From an uncultured Ardenticatenia bacterium (GTDB lineage: Bacteria; Chloroflexota; Anaerolineae; 4572-78; NAK82), in assembly GCA_937127125.1 (NCBI GenBank), contig CAKZLO010000062.1, positions 1 through 64,000 on the forward strand: 64,000 bases of DNA. Direction: 5' to 3'. This document shows positions 17,742 to 28,881 of this stretch, in pieces. The stretch's first letter is position 1. Each line of letters starts with the position of its first letter. Both the position numbers and the translations under genes were made by a program. A model generated the notes under the pieces. It was not told the DNA's origin. It saw only the letters and a list, made by a program, of their open reading frames with translations, and ran no database searches.

Positions 17742-20700
17742 CGAAACCACTTAACTTTCAACAAATTATTATGAGGTTACAACAGTACTGGGCTGATCAT
17801 GGTTGCCTTCTTTGGTTCCCTTACAGCGAGAAAGTGGGTGCCGGCACGGCGAATACGGCAACCACGCTCCGTGCACTTGGCCCCGAGCCCTGGAATGTAG
17901 CCTACGTTGAACCATCCTTCCGTCCGGATGATGGTCGTTACGCTGAGAATCCCAACCGGATGCAGATGCATACCCAGTTTCAGGTTATCCTCAAACCTGA
18001 CCCTGGTAATCCTCAGGAGCTCTACTTGGACAGTCTATATGCACTGGGCATTAAGCCTGAGGAGCATGACATTCGCTTTGTGGAGGATAATTGGGAGAGT
18101 CCTGCGTTGGGCGCTTGGGGATTGGGCTGGGAAGTCTGGCTGGACGGTATGGAAATCACCCAGTATACCTATTTCCAACAGTTCGGTGGATTTGATGCCG
18201 ACCCTGTGGCCGTGGAACTGACATATGGACTGGAACGCATTGCTCTTTACTTGCAGGGAGTAAGTTCGGTCTGGGAGATAGACTGGGATGGTGAGCATAC
18301 CTATGGCGACATCCTGCGCCGTCAGGAGGTTGAGTACTGCACTTACAACTTCGAAGTCGCTGACGTGGCGCGCATGGTGCAGAGCTACAACCTATTTGAG
18401 CAGGAGGCCAAGGAATGCTTAGCACGCGGGCTGGTTGTCCCTGCGCACGATTATGTGTTACGTTGTTCGCACACCTTCAACGTATTGGACGCGCGTGGCG
18501 CCATTGGGGTCACAGAACGTGCCCGCTACTTTGCCCGCATGCGCGAGCTATCAAGGCAAGTCGCTGCTGCTTTCATCCGACAGAGGGAAGAGGCCAACTA
18601 TCCTTTCTTCAAACGACCTGTGCGCACCGAGGAGATAGCTAGCCTGCCACCTCTTCCGCAGTTCAGCCATCCTGTCCCTTTTCTGCTCGAGATAGGCACG
18701 GAAGAGTTGCCACCACAAGATGTGACCACCGCGATCACTCAGCTGCGTGACGCGGTGCCAGAGCTGTTAAAGCAGCTGCGATTAGAACATGGAACTGTGC
18801 GCGTCATGGGCACGCCACGTCGATTGGTAGTACTAGTTGACAGGTTAGCGGTGCGTCAGCGCGATGAAGAACAGCTGGTAAAGGGGCCACCAGCTCATGT
18901 CGCTTATGACTCGGAGGGACAACCTACGCGTGCTGCAGAGGGGTTTGCTCGCAGCCAACATGTCTCGGTCGCCGACCTACAGGTGCGCGAAGCGGAGGGT
19001 GGTCGCTATGTCTTTGCTGTGAGACGGATCCCGGGGCGTCCTGTTGCCGAGGTATTGAGTGTTGCATTGCCAGATCTTATTGCTAGCATCAAGTTCGAGA
19101 AGAACATGCGTTGGTTGCCATCGCCTCGCGCTGGGGGTGAAAGTCCCAGTGTCAGCTTCAGTCGGCCCATCCGCTGGCTGGTGTGTCTATTGGGAGAAGA
19201 GGTGCTTCCATTCCGTTATGCTGGTGTTATGAGCGGACGCATCAGCCGTGGAGCACGCTCTGCTGGCTCTCCGCCGATTGAGATTCAAAGCGCAGAAACC
19301 TATGTGACGGCCATGATAACACACAGTATTCAGGTGGACGAAGAAGAGCGAAGAGCCTCTATTCATCTTCAGGCAAAACGGCTGGCAGCTGAGGTAGGTG
19401 GCCAGGTGCTGGATGATTCTGCATTGCTTGATGAGGTGACCAACTTGGTGGAGCAGCCTACTGCCTTGCGCGGTTCCTTCGATCCACGTTATCTGGCGTT
19501 GCCAGAACCAGTATTGATAACTGTGATGAAGAAGCATCAGCGTTATTTCCCAGTGATAGATCAGAAGGGGCACCTAATGCCCTGTTTCATCGCGGTGCGC
19601 AATGGGGATACTCAAAATCTGGACGTTGTGCGGCAGGGCTACGAGAATGTATTGCGTGCCCGCTATGACGATGCCGAGTTCTTTTTCAAAGCGGACAGCG
19701 CTCAACCGTTGGAAAGTTTCTTGCCTCGTCTCGACACCTTGTTGTTCCAGGAACAGCTTGGGTCAATGCTGGATAAGACAAAGCGCATTGAGCAACTGGC
19801 GCCGATAATCGGCGAGCAACTGGACCTATCCCAAGAGGAAATGGGGACACTGCGCCGGGCCGCCCGTCTCTGTAAGGCAGACTTGGCCACCCAAATGGTG
19901 ATCGAGCTGACCAGCTTGCAAGGCATTATGGGGCGCGAGTATGCCCTCCACTCCGGTGAGGACGAAGCCGTCGCCACGGCGATCTTCGAGCATTATCTAC
20001 CACGTTTCGCTGGTGACGCATTGCCACGCACGCGGCCTGGCGTGGTGCTGGGCATGGCCAATCGGTTGGACAGCCTGGCTGGTCTCTTCATCGTAGGCCT
20101 CGCTCCCAGTGGCTCTGCCGACCCATACGGACTGCGTCGTGATGCTCTAGGCCTGGTAACTGTGCTGTTAGAGCATGGCATTGACTTTTCTGTCAGCTAT
20201 GGACTGCAAGTTGCCACTCAGTTCCTACCCGACGTTTCCGCAAAGCTAACTGCCGGCGACGGAGGTCGCTCAAACGATCGAGAAGCCGCTCTGGCTGCCT
20301 GTGCGGAATTTATACGGCGACGCCTGGAAACGATCCTGCGCGAGAGAGGACTGCGTTACGACGTGGTTCAGGCTGCACTGGCGGAGCAGGGAGACAACCC
20401 CGTGCGCTGTCTGGCAGCTGCTCAAGCACTGCAACGCTGGGTGGAACGTCCTGACTGGGAGCGCACGCTGGTAGCGTATGCACGTTGTAAACGTATCGTA
20501 CGTCCTCTGCTGGATGAAGTGCGTACATATCGCCTTGATCCAGAGACACTTGACCCGGACAGCCGAGCTCTATGGCAAAGGGTGCGCGACACAACCGCTT
20601 CACTTGAAAGCTCCCGAAATGTTGACACCGTACTGAGCGCGCTCGCACAGCTGACCGATGACATTAACCTTTTCTTCGAGCGGGTGCTAGTAATGGCAGA

Positions 20701-20797
20701 GGACGAGGCAATGCGTCGCAATCGCCTGGCGCTGGTCTATTCCATTGCAGCACTGCCCGACGGATTGGTGGATCTCAGTCAGCTGATGGGCTTCTAA
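17738..20797 (+). CDS. glyS: Glycyl-tRNA synthetase, fused alpha+beta chains
   Basis: 1019 aa; N-terminus [78 protein letters not shown] (GlyQ); then [15 protein letters not shown]...HQRYFPV (GlyS beta). Confidence 0.95.
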   Translation: MTKPLNFQQIIMRLQQYWADHGCLLWFPYSEKVGAGTANTATTLRALGPEPWNVAYVEPSFRPDDGRYAENPNRMQMHTQFQVILKPDPGNPQELYLDSLYALGIKPEEHDIRFVEDNWESPALGAWGLGWEVWLDGMEITQYTYFQQFGGFDADPVAVELTYGLERIALYLQGVSSVWEIDWDGEHTYGDILRRQEVEYCTYNFEVADVARMVQSYNLFEQEAKECLARGLVVPAHDYVLRCSHTFNVLDARGAIGVTERARYFARMRELSRQVAAAFIRQREEANYPFFKRPVRTEEIASLPPLPQFSHPVPFLLEIGTEELPPQDVTTAITQLRDAVPELLKQLRLEHGTVRVMGTPRRLVVLVDRLAVRQRDEEQLVKGPPAHVAYDSEGQPTRAAEGFARSQHVSVADLQVREAEGGRYVFAVRRIPGRPVAEVLSVALPDLIASIKFEKNMRWLPSPRAGGESPSVSFSRPIRWLVCLLGEEVLPFRYAGVMSGRISRGARSAGSPPIEIQSAETYVTAMITHSIQVDEEERRASIHLQAKRLAAEVGGQVLDDSALLDEVTNLVEQPTALRGSFDPRYLALPEPVLITVMKKHQRYFPVIDQKGHLMPCFIAVRNGDTQNLDVVRQGYENVLRARYDDAEFFFKADSAQPLESFLPRLDTLLFQEQLGSMLDKTKRIEQLAPIIGEQLDLSQEEMGTLRRAARLCKADLATQMVIELTSLQGIMGREYALHSGEDEAVATAIFEHYLPRFAGDALPRTRPGVVLGMANRLDSLAGLFIVGLAPSGSADPYGLRRDALGLVTVLLEHGIDFSVSYGLQVATQFLPDVSAKLTAGDGGRSNDREAALAACAEFIRRRLETILRERGLRYDVVQAALAEQGDNPVRCLAAAQALQRWVERPDWERTLVAYARCKRIVRPLLDEVRTYRLDPETLDPDSRALWQRVRDTTASLESSRNVDTVLSALAQLTDDINLFFERVLVMAEDEAMRRNRLALVYSIAALPDGLVDLSQLMGF

Positions 20798-20837
20798 GCG
20801 TGTGCCAACCTGTCCGTGCGTCAAGCAAGGAGCAGGT

Positions 20838-21173
20838 TTACTCTTCGCTTTGTTCTCTGCTAATCTTGATGATGGAGTCCTTGGGCAATGCCAGCCCAGC
20901 TGCCACCTCTACTGCCTTCAGAATGCCTGCCGGCACGGGGCAGGCAGAGTGCGTCAGATACTTGGCTGCCATCTGATGGGTGAGCGGACCCTCGCCGCGA
21001 AATGTTATCTCGCGAAACGCGTCCACCTCGGTCAGCTCTTGGGCCAGCCGTTGACAGGCCTTACAATCACTGATGATCTTCAGGTGGAAACATTGGTGAT
21101 CCCTTTCATCCCTTCTCGCCTCCACTGTTGTCACAAAACCACACACGCCGGAATGTATCTCTGCCTTCACCAT
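20838..21173 (-). CDS. Small conserved Cys-containing protein (DUF6951-like)
   Basis: VKAEIHSGVCGFVTTVEA...IISDCKACQRLAQEL...SACPVPAGILKAVEVAAGLALPKDSIIKI; family call from recall. Confidence 0.6.
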   Translation of the reverse strand: MVKAEIHSGVCGFVTTVEARRDERDHQCFHLKIISDCKACQRLAQELTEVDAFREITFRGEGPLTHQMAAKYLTHSACPVPAGILKAVEVAAGLALPKDSIIKISREQSEE

Positions 21174-21389
21174 ACTAGACTAACCCCTTCGTGAAACCTA
21201 GAGAAAACGATGTCACAATTCCCCTTGTCATATGGCATACACGAGCGATTCACCTATTCCGGTTGAAAAAAGAGGGGACGCAATAGTCCGTGATGCACAA
21301 AGGTTTTCAGTGGACCATTGCGTCTCCCTTAGAGTAGAATCTTTGACGTGTCTCTTAGCGTCCTGGGTTCATCTAAGTGAGAGATGGCC

Positions 21390-21842
21390 TCACGCTGCCC
21401 TTCTTCTCACTCGCACAATGGGCGATCTAACCGGGCGGATACCGTAGTAGACTTGGTGTCCTGCAAGGGTACGCAGAATTGTGGACGCCGGACGATATCC
21501 CAATTGCTCATACAGTTCTATTGGTGTGAGCGGCTTGTTATCGTTGGCCACGAAGATCAGAAACACGGCATAGGTAAGTGGTGTCTGCGCGGTGATGTAA
21601 TCAGGATGCTGGCTACAGCAACTTCGAATGGTTTCCCACAGAGAGGACAAGCGCCTGACCTCTCCTGTATAAGGATCAACCCAGTCTATGATCTCTGGCT
21701 CATCACTTCCACTGCACTTCTGTTTGCACTCTGGGCACAGACGTGAAGCTAAGTAGATATCCAGATCTCTACCTTGTTCCTGCCACCAGTCAAAGTCTAT
21801 ATGGAATTTGGTCTCAAGAGTTGGTTTGATATATTCACCCAT
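21390..21842 (-). CDS. Hypothetical protein with CPECKQKC zinc-finger-like motif and possible winged-helix C-terminus
   Basis: 150 aa ORF in a plausible operon with the 527 aa ORF; CPECKQKC, LTPIELYEQLGYRPASTILRTLAG. Confidence 0.6.
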   Translation of the reverse strand: MGEYIKPTLETKFHIDFDWWQEQGRDLDIYLASRLCPECKQKCSGSDEPEIIDWVDPYTGEVRRLSSLWETIRSCCSQHPDYITAQTPLTYAVFLIFVANDNKPLTPIELYEQLGYRPASTILRTLAGHQVYYGIRPVRSPIVRVRRRAA

Positions 21843-21889
21843 CTGTTGCTAGCCTTGACAGACAAAGTTGAAGGTCTCGCTTTAAGGGA

Positions 21890-23473
21890 TCATGCTTTGC
21901 TGGCGTCGTAAGTCCAATATCCGTGACCCATTGGCACGAAGCATGCATTGCGCACAAGTTCTTGGAAGATGGGGCCGGGTGGGCATCGCCGCACCACGTT
22001 CACAGCACTGTACAACGTTTTAGCGTGTACGGTGCCTTGGGGATTGATCTTGATCAGCTCTAAGGCTATCTGCCGCAACAGTTGCACCAATGGTTTGTTG
22101 CTATGCGGGTCCTCCCACAGTGCGTCTACTGCAGCTGGATTGTCTTCACCGACGATCATCAGCTCGTCATACTGGCATGTGATCTGCAGGCGCATGTTTT
22201 GGAAGGTCAGCCGTCCTCCCTGCACCGTTACACCGCGCACCCATTCGCGTTTGGGTCGCACGGGACGATAACTGATTTCGACCGAAAGGGGTGAATCAGT
22301 GCGATGCAAGGTAATGTAGGCACCAGTCACCAGCTGATGTCGGGCGTACCAATCTGCCAAGCCCCACACATAGTTATAATTGCCAACCACCCAACCGGGT
22401 ATGCGCTCGCCACTTTGTCTGTCAACAAATGTGATGCGCACGTACTGGTCGTCAGGTTGGGGAAAGAAAGGGGCTGTCCGTGCAGTAATCGGCAGTGTGC
22501 CAGCACGACGATGTGGCCAGCTAAGCACTAAAGTAACCTCATCACCGGTGCTTGGCGGCACAGGCAGCAAACTGTAGTCGGTTGCTTCATCATCAATTTC
22601 AACTAGCAGATGACGCAAGTCATCATCCAGCTGGTCAAGTTCAAAGGACAGATCAGGAAGCTGTAAATGACGTGGCACTTGCCCAACCGTTGCTGGTTGC
22701 ATCCGACGTAGATACCACAGCACCTGCCCGCGCGGACCCACATTCACGAAGCGCTCGTCGGCCGCCAATGCATAATTAAGCGAAAACTCCTGTGTCGCAG
22801 GAGAAGTGGTCGAGGGCAGTTCCAAGTCCTTTAGCAGGCTGGCTGCAGGTAGTGGGCGATTGTCGTAGTCAATGGCAGCTTCTGCGATGTTTAGATGCCC
22901 AGCGCTGATAGGCGCTAGCAGACCTTTCAACAACCAGCTGTCGCGGAAATGAACGAAATCGGGGCTGCTTTGCAACGCATCAAGCAGCTTGGGCAAGATC
23001 CAGTTGCGATAGCGCGCATAGAGGTCGGCTGCAGATGCCCTCTCCTCAACATCTGCCACACCGCGTCCGTCACCGATGTTCAGTGGGTGTGGGTGTGGGA
23101 ACTCGGAGGCAAACTCACGCACCCCGTACGGTGCGCCAAAGTCCACCTGTACCACCGAGAAACTACCATAACGAGGGTGGTAGCCGGTACGCTGCCCTAC
23201 TACGGTGCCACCAGCATAGTTATATCGAGGAAAGACAAGCCGATCCCCCATGCCATAGCGACCCTGAGGCTGGTAAACCATCCCCCCTTCCATCTCCATC
23301 TGCATCGCCAATTCTTCTTGCTCCAGGCGATGCTGAATCAGAGCAAGCGCCAGTTGTTCCGTAGTATGTGGCTGAGCGCTATCTAACAGCACTTTGAAGA
23401 GGTATTCAAGGTCGTCAGGCTGTATAGTAAGATCCTGCCAGTATTTGGGTGATTGCGTTTCGCGCTGTGCCAA
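21890..23473 (-). CDS. Hypothetical protein, uncharacterised 527 aa
   Basis: Long ORF without shadow competition; KYWQDLTIQPDDLEYLFKVLLDSAQPHTTEQLALALIQHRLEQEE...; no family recognised. Confidence 0.7.
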   Translation of the reverse strand: MAQRETQSPKYWQDLTIQPDDLEYLFKVLLDSAQPHTTEQLALALIQHRLEQEELAMQMEMEGGMVYQPQGRYGMGDRLVFPRYNYAGGTVVGQRTGYHPRYGSFSVVQVDFGAPYGVREFASEFPHPHPLNIGDGRGVADVEERASAADLYARYRNWILPKLLDALQSSPDFVHFRDSWLLKGLLAPISAGHLNIAEAAIDYDNRPLPAASLLKDLELPSTTSPATQEFSLNYALAADERFVNVGPRGQVLWYLRRMQPATVGQVPRHLQLPDLSFELDQLDDDLRHLLVEIDDEATDYSLLPVPPSTGDEVTLVLSWPHRRAGTLPITARTAPFFPQPDDQYVRITFVDRQSGERIPGWVVGNYNYVWGLADWYARHQLVTGAYITLHRTDSPLSVEISYRPVRPKREWVRGVTVQGGRLTFQNMRLQITCQYDELMIVGEDNPAAVDALWEDPHSNKPLVQLLRQIALELIKINPQGTVHAKTLYSAVNVVRRCPPGPIFQELVRNACFVPMGHGYWTYDASKA

Positions 23474-23732
23474 CGATAACTTACTCCTGATCTCACCAGA
23501 CTGCTAGATCTATTGGAACCAAGCCAAGTTAACTATTTTAGTAGTTCAAGGTGATTTTGGCAAATTAGGGACCCGCGGTGTTGGAAAACTTCCTGGCTGG
23601 CCGGCCTGCCTCGGCATGTCCTCTCGCAAAAAACTTGCGGTACCGCGCTCTCTTTCCACACTCGTGGCGGCCCCAATGGAGAATCTCTTATCCGCTAAGG
23701 ACCTCCAATCTTCCAGGGTTTCAATCATAAGA

Positions 23733-26700
23733 CTACGGGGTGACGGACGGGGCAAGTTCCTGCGGCAGTGGGCTGGCAGTCGGCCATGGAACTGGCGGCT
23801 CCTCCGAGGTTGGCATCGGGGCCACTTCGCCAGATCCCGGCGCGGGGGTAATCGATGCGTCCGATAACGGCGGGACCGGCAGCTCATCACTATCTGGCAG
23901 GGGCATCATGTTGCCATCGGTCTGTGGTGTCGTCGTGTCGAGTTCAAGTGGAGGAGTTGGTAATTCGGGTACAGGTCCGAGCTCAAATGGGGGCACTTCA
24001 GAGGGCATCACAGGAGGAAAGAGATCAAGAGGCCACGGCATAGGTGTTGGCGTCTCGCCCCAAGGAAGAAATGGAGTCGCTTCCGGTAACGGGTTGTTGA
24101 TCACAACGACAGAACGTCCCTCGTACTGTCCCCCAAAGCGATCAAAAACCACTACACGTAGCGTGTAGGGACCGTTGGGAAGTTGGCGTGTATCCCACAC
24201 AGCCAGCGTTCCCCCTTCGATTGATTCCGTCCGTGGCGTCGTAAGCGGGATAAAGGTTTCGGGTGACCATCCTATGCCATATTCCACCACGTAGTACGAG
24301 AAGCTGGCTGCCAGTGCTACGCCTTGAATCGTTACAACGCCATCGACCTGCTGACCATCGCCAGGCCAGCTAATTGAGGCAACTGCAGACCTACCCGATG
24401 GCGCACAAGGTGGCGGTGGCTGCTCGATACCGTGTTCGATGGCCCACGCTCGTCCCTCGGGCGGATAGACCTGATAGTAGCGTTCCTCTATTTCTTCACC
24501 GACTGAACGATCGTCGGTCACGACACAGTTGGCACGCCTGTCAACGCGCAACCGTTGATGGATATCGTGTTCAGGTCCTAAGGGCAGTTGATCGTGGGCA
24601 AACAGCTCGACACGACGCTGTGGGCAGGCTGGGCTGGGGATCGTGCCCGAATCAGCGCAAATCTCCACCTCCACCACGCCCGGCGGACGGGGAAAATCTC
24701 GCACCGGTGTGCCTTCCACAGTACGCTCTATGATGGCGTGCCAGATGGGAGCTGCTCCTGCCAGCCCGCTGAGACCACGCGTTGGACGGTTGTCAGCATT
24801 GCCTACCCATACACCTACGACGATTTCAGGTGTGTACCCGATGGTCCAACTGTCGCGGTAGTCATTTGTGGTACCAGTCTTGGCAGCTGCTGGACGTGAT
24901 AGGCGCAACGGGCTGTTAGACCCGAACACGGGCGTGCGTGCCTCATTATCAGCCAAGATGTGTGTAATAAGGTAAGCATGTTCAGAGCGGAGTACCTGTT
25001 CCCCCTGTGAAGGCCTATACTCTTCGACCAGACGCCCCAATCCATCGGTCACACGTAGGATGGCGACGGGAGGCATCCGTCGTCCGCCGTTGGCTATGGC
25101 TTGGTAGGCGCTGGCCAACTCCAACAAGCTCACCTCACCGCCTCCCAACGTCAGACTCAAACCATAGTCGTTTCGCGTTAGGCTCGTGATACCCAGCCGC
25201 TTGGCCATCTCCTGCAGCGTCGGCACCCCGACGAACTCTAATGCCTTGATGGCGGGTATGTTTAGCGAGTTAGCCAACGCCGCGCGCACCAAGACAGGTC
25301 CACGAAACTTGCCATCGTAATTCGTTGGGCGATACATTCCCCCTCTTCCGTCTGGGTACTCTGTCGGTATATCCATGATCAATGTGGCTGGCGTCCAGCC
25401 GCGCTCGAATGCAGCTAAATAGGTGAGCGGCTTGATCGCCGAGCCAGGCTGACGAGGTCGCAGCGCCATATTGACCTGACCAGAGATGTGCTCGTCATTA
25501 AAATCCCGGCTGCCCACCAGCGCTAAAATTTCCCCTGTTCTGACGTCTAATACCACGGCGGCACCGTTGGAGGCTTCTCTGTCCTGTAGGGCAGCTACCT
25601 GGCGTGCTATCTCCTCTTCGGCAATCACTTGAATGCGTGGATCAAGTGTGGTTACTACTTTCAAACCAGGTTCATGATACAGTGCATCAGGTCCATAACG
25701 CGATTCTAGCAGCTGGCGTACATACATAATGAAATGGGGAGCGTCGAACTTCACTGGAGGCGGGGAGTATTCCAAGTATTGCTGATAGGCAGCTAAGGCC
25801 TGAGCTGGCGTTACATAACCTGCTTCGACCATCAGGCCCAGCACGATCTGCTGGCGTTTCTTAGCACGTTCCGGATAAGCGATTGGATCATACGTGGCCG
25901 GCGCCTGAGGAAGACCCGCTAGCAGTGCTGCCTCTGCCAAGGTCAGCTCTGCGGCAGATTTGCGGAAATAGGTTTGACTGGCTGCTTCAATACCATAAGC
26001 CAGATTCCCGTAATAGACTTGGTTCAGGTAGATCTCCAAGATCTTATTCTTAGGATAGCGACGCGCCACCTCGATGGCCAAAACCGCTTCACGCAATTTG
26101 CGCCCGAGAGTCTTCTGAGCACGTTCTTCCGGGTTGAGAAGCACATTGCGCACTAGTTGCTGCGTGATGGTACTTCCGCCGGATACGATCTCTCGCTCAC
26201 TCAGGGCGTAATATACCGCGCGCACTATAGCAATCGGGTCCACACCCACATTGGCATAGAAGAAGCGATCCTCTGTAGCGATAGTAGCTGCTATGGCATA
26301 ACGAGAGACACGATTCAGCGGTATCCATGTGCGCCGCCCGCCCTGTGGATCTATCAGCTCCCACATCAGATTGCCATTGCGGTCATAGATTTGGGTGCTC
26401 GCAAAGCGAAAACCGCGCCGTTCCAGTTCTTCAGGCAGAGGGAGCTGAGCTGCTATATAGTAATATCCTGCTGACCCAATCAAGGTGAGAAATACGCACA
26501 GGAAACCCCATCCCAGCATGACAAATCCGAACAGTCGCCAGAACCGTTGTGCGGCTCCGGATGTGGACGAAAGACGCGCATTTGACAACAGGTCACTTGG
26601 CGAGTCCGAAGAAACAACGAGCTTGGTACGGTCCGGTGAGGATGGTGACACTCGGTCCGGGCGTTGCGGCACATATGGACGGGTGGATCCCTCAGAAGTC

Positions 26701-26771
26701 GTCCGAGGGCCAGATGAAGGAGGAGTCGGACTACGTACTGGCTGCCGGGGTTGCGTCGGATGATCGCTCAT
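23733..26771 (-). CDS. Penicillin-binding protein 1A-type (transglycosylase/transpeptidase) with Pro-rich C-terminus
   Basis: ATEDRFFYANVGVDPIAIVRAVYYALSEREIVSGGSTITQQLVRNVLLNPEER; RQPGSAIKPLTYLAAFERGWTPATLI; AAKTGTTNDYRDSWTIGYTPEIVVGVWVGN. Start reassigned to MSDHP. Confidence 0.93.
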   Translation of the reverse strand: MSDHPTQPRQPVRSPTPPSSGPRTTSEGSTRPYVPQRPDRVSPSSPDRTKLVVSSDSPSDLLSNARLSSTSGAAQRFWRLFGFVMLGWGFLCVFLTLIGSAGYYYIAAQLPLPEELERRGFRFASTQIYDRNGNLMWELIDPQGGRRTWIPLNRVSRYAIAATIATEDRFFYANVGVDPIAIVRAVYYALSEREIVSGGSTITQQLVRNVLLNPEERAQKTLGRKLREAVLAIEVARRYPKNKILEIYLNQVYYGNLAYGIEAASQTYFRKSAAELTLAEAALLAGLPQAPATYDPIAYPERAKKRQQIVLGLMVEAGYVTPAQALAAYQQYLEYSPPPVKFDAPHFIMYVRQLLESRYGPDALYHEPGLKVVTTLDPRIQVIAEEEIARQVAALQDREASNGAAVVLDVRTGEILALVGSRDFNDEHISGQVNMALRPRQPGSAIKPLTYLAAFERGWTPATLIMDIPTEYPDGRGGMYRPTNYDGKFRGPVLVRAALANSLNIPAIKALEFVGVPTLQEMAKRLGITSLTRNDYGLSLTLGGGEVSLLELASAYQAIANGGRRMPPVAILRVTDGLGRLVEEYRPSQGEQVLRSEHAYLITHILADNEARTPVFGSNSPLRLSRPAAAKTGTTNDYRDSWTIGYTPEIVVGVWVGNADNRPTRGLSGLAGAAPIWHAIIERTVEGTPVRDFPRPPGVVEVEICADSGTIPSPACPQRRVELFAHDQLPLGPEHDIHQRLRVDRRANCVVTDDRSVGEEIEERYYQVYPPEGRAWAIEHGIEQPPPPCAPSGRSAVASISWPGDGQQVDGVVTIQGVALAASFSYYVVEYGIGWSPETFIPLTTPRTESIEGGTLAVWDTRQLPNGPYTLRVVVFDRFGGQYEGRSVVVINNPLPEATPFLPWGETPTPMPWPLDLFPPVMPSEVPPFELGPVPELPTPPLELDTTTPQTDGNMMPLPDSDELPVPPLSDASITPAPGSGEVAPMPTSEEPPVPWPTASPLPQELAPSVTP

Positions 26772-26782
26772 TGTACAGGCAA

Positions 26783-26804
26783 CAAAAAAGGACGCTAACG
26801 TCCT
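26783..26804 (-). terminator. Rho-independent terminator downstream of infA
   Basis: Minus strand AGGACG-TTAG-CGTCCT followed by TTTTTT; plus strand AAAAAAGGACGCTAACGTCCT. Confidence 0.8.
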
Positions 26805-26894
26805 CTGAGCAAAATAGAGTTTACTGATGAGGAGCTGAAAGGCCAAGGAGAAGGCCAACCACTCCTTGGATGATGCCAAGGAAAATTGCTTGTA

Positions 26895-27146
26895 TCAGAA
26901 CTCTAAGTCCTCCTCAGCCGGAGACCTCTTGTAGCGGTAGATGATGCGGCCACGCTCCAGATCATAGGGTGACACTTCAACGCGCACCCGGTCACCCAAC
27001 AAGACGCGAATATAGTACTTTCGCATCTTGCCTGAGAGGTAGGCTAGCATCTCGTGTCCATTATCGAGCTGCACACGGAACGTCGTGTTAGGCAGGCTCT
27101 CCACGACAGTACCTTCGAGAATCAGTTTGTCCTTGCTGTCAGCCAT
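26895..27146 (-). CDS. infA: Translation initiation factor IF-1
   Basis: [66 protein letters not shown]. Confidence 0.95.
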   Translation of the reverse strand: MADSKDKLILEGTVVESLPNTTFRVQLDNGHEMLAYLSGKMRKYYIRVLLGDRVRVEVSPYDLERGRIIYRYKRSPAEEDLEF

Positions 27147-27448
27147 TGCACTCCTTTCTGTTTATTTCAAACATAAAACATCTCATAAGTATTGCCGAAA
27201 AAGTTTAATACACTGTAACATTGCTTCATTATTCTGTCAATTTTCGCAATGAGGTTGGGCCAGCGGGTGCTTCGTTGGCCTGAGCAAGCTGGCGAGGAAA
27301 TGCTATTGAAAGGAAAGTGTATCATAGTCCAGGCTGAGGGAACCGGGAGGAGCCCCCCATTTCGCCAATACCTGTGCTTGATACTGACTGTCGAGAGCTG
27401 CCAGAAGAACAGAGGTACCCTATCTATGACAAAGCTATTCCGCGCTAG

Positions 27449-28114
27449 CTAGCTGTCTGGGGCAGCCTCGCAAAGCATCGCCAGCAGGAGGTCAGGTAGC
27501 TGGGCTGGATCAGTTACCAGTGCGTCTGCCGTTGCCAGCTCCTCTGCTGACCCATAACCGTATAGAACCCCGACCGCACGCAAACCGTGCGCATGGGCTG
27601 CTTCAATATCCACTGCGCGGTCACCCACCACCACCGCCGGGCGAGGTGCCAAATGTTGCAACACCTCACCAATCATCAGACGTTTATTGTCCGTAGGAGA
27701 TTGGCGACACCTGATCAAATCAAAGAAATCCGCGATTGCATGGCTATTCAATACCTCAGTGGCATAGCGCGAAGATGCATAGGTACAGAGGGCCATAGCG
27801 CCGACAACAGAACGCAATTGGGTCAAAACCTGACGCACACCATCATAGAGATGGCCAGATCGAGAGAGCAACCTATGCTCTCGCTGGAGCACTGCTTCCA
27901 GTATCTCATCCGCCAAGTGGGTTGGACAGAGGGAACGTACCCACTGATGAAATTCATCTTCCAGGGGACCAATATATTGGACGATCTCTTGCTCGGTCGG
28001 GGGTTGCAACCCGTATTCGGCAAAAACCTGTTGCATTGCTGGAACAGTAGCACGATCCGAGCAAAAAAGGGTGCCATCGAGATCAAAGATAATCAGTCCG
28101 CGATGATTCTCCAT
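27449..28114 (-). CDS. HAD-family hydrolase (phosphoglycolate-phosphatase-like)
   Basis: LIIFDLDGTLFCSD; VVVGDRAVDIEAAHAHGLRAVGVLYGYGSAEEL. Confidence 0.85.
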   Translation of the reverse strand: MENHRGLIIFDLDGTLFCSDRATVPAMQQVFAEYGLQPPTEQEIVQYIGPLEDEFHQWVRSLCPTHLADEILEAVLQREHRLLSRSGHLYDGVRQVLTQLRSVVGAMALCTYASSRYATEVLNSHAIADFFDLIRCRQSPTDNKRLMIGEVLQHLAPRPAVVVGDRAVDIEAAHAHGLRAVGVLYGYGSAEELATADALVTDPAQLPDLLLAMLCEAAPDS

Positions 28115-28132
28115 AGGGTGCTCACGAGGTGT

Positions 28133-28645
28133 TCACACAGTGAAACGGGCGATTTGGGCGGCCAAGAAAGCAGCAATCGCTTCGTCGGAAAATGGCCAAG
28201 CATACGTGAATGTGACGTCGGGATGACGCTCTCGGGCTTGTTCGATAGCGGCAGGGATCTCTTTTTCCGCATGTTCGCCGCCACGCGTCAACATGGGGGT
28301 GAGCACCACAATGTGTTGCGCGCCTCGCTGAACAGCAATGTCTAACCCTTCCTCTAAGGAAGGGGCACAGAATTCATTGAAGGCGACTATCACTTCTTTA
28401 CCGGTCAGACCTCTGAGCCGAGTGGCGATCTCTTGTGACGCGGTGTAGAAGGGATCATTGGCAGGGGTACGCGGCCACGTGCGCACTCGCCGATCCAGCT
28501 CTCTGAGATGCTGTTCGAGCAATGGCCGATCTTCCGGCAGAGCACGCCTAATCTGAGCCCGCAAAGAAAAGAGCTCCTCCAGCTCTTGGCGGGGAAAATC
28601 ACTAGGCAGTGCACCATGCGTGGCGAGCACAATGACAGTCTTCAT
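28133..28645 (-). CDS. CbiX/sirohydrochlorin-chelatase-like protein
   Basis: VIVLATHGALPSDFP; VVLTPMLTRGGEHAEKEIPAAIEQARERHPDVTFTYAWPF. Confidence 0.8.
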   Translation of the reverse strand: MKTVIVLATHGALPSDFPRQELEELFSLRAQIRRALPEDRPLLEQHLRELDRRVRTWPRTPANDPFYTASQEIATRLRGLTGKEVIVAFNEFCAPSLEEGLDIAVQRGAQHIVVLTPMLTRGGEHAEKEIPAAIEQARERHPDVTFTYAWPFSDEAIAAFLAAQIARFTV

Positions 28646-28832
28646 AGCGCGAGCTTCACTATGCCTTTCTTCTCTGAAGAATTAGTGTTGCTACGTAGGC
28701 ACAATATGTTACCACGTCCCAGCAATGAATCCATAATCTTTGCCCGCGAGACACATAGTAAGACTTTTTTGTTACCACGCGCCAAACTTTTAGTGCCCAG
28801 GGCAACTATCGAATTAGCCAGTAATGATTGCC

Positions 28833-28872
28833 AAAAACGAGATAGCGCCCAACAACCACATGGGCGCTATCT
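28833..28872 (-). terminator. Rho-independent terminator of the sulfur cluster
   Basis: Perfect 11 bp stem AGATAGCGCCC / GGGCGCTATCT; on the minus strand followed by CGTTTTTGG, just after the DsrE-like stop. Confidence 0.75.
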
Positions 28873-28881
28873 TTGCGCTTC

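Noticed and set aside
17738-20797. Fused GlyQ-GlyS as a novel fusion
   Set aside because: Fused alpha-beta glycyl-tRNA synthetases are already known in several bacterial lineages, so listed only as a feature.
27587-28345. 252 aa plus-strand ORF opposite the HAD and CbiX genes
   Set aside because: Antisense to two recognisable genes.
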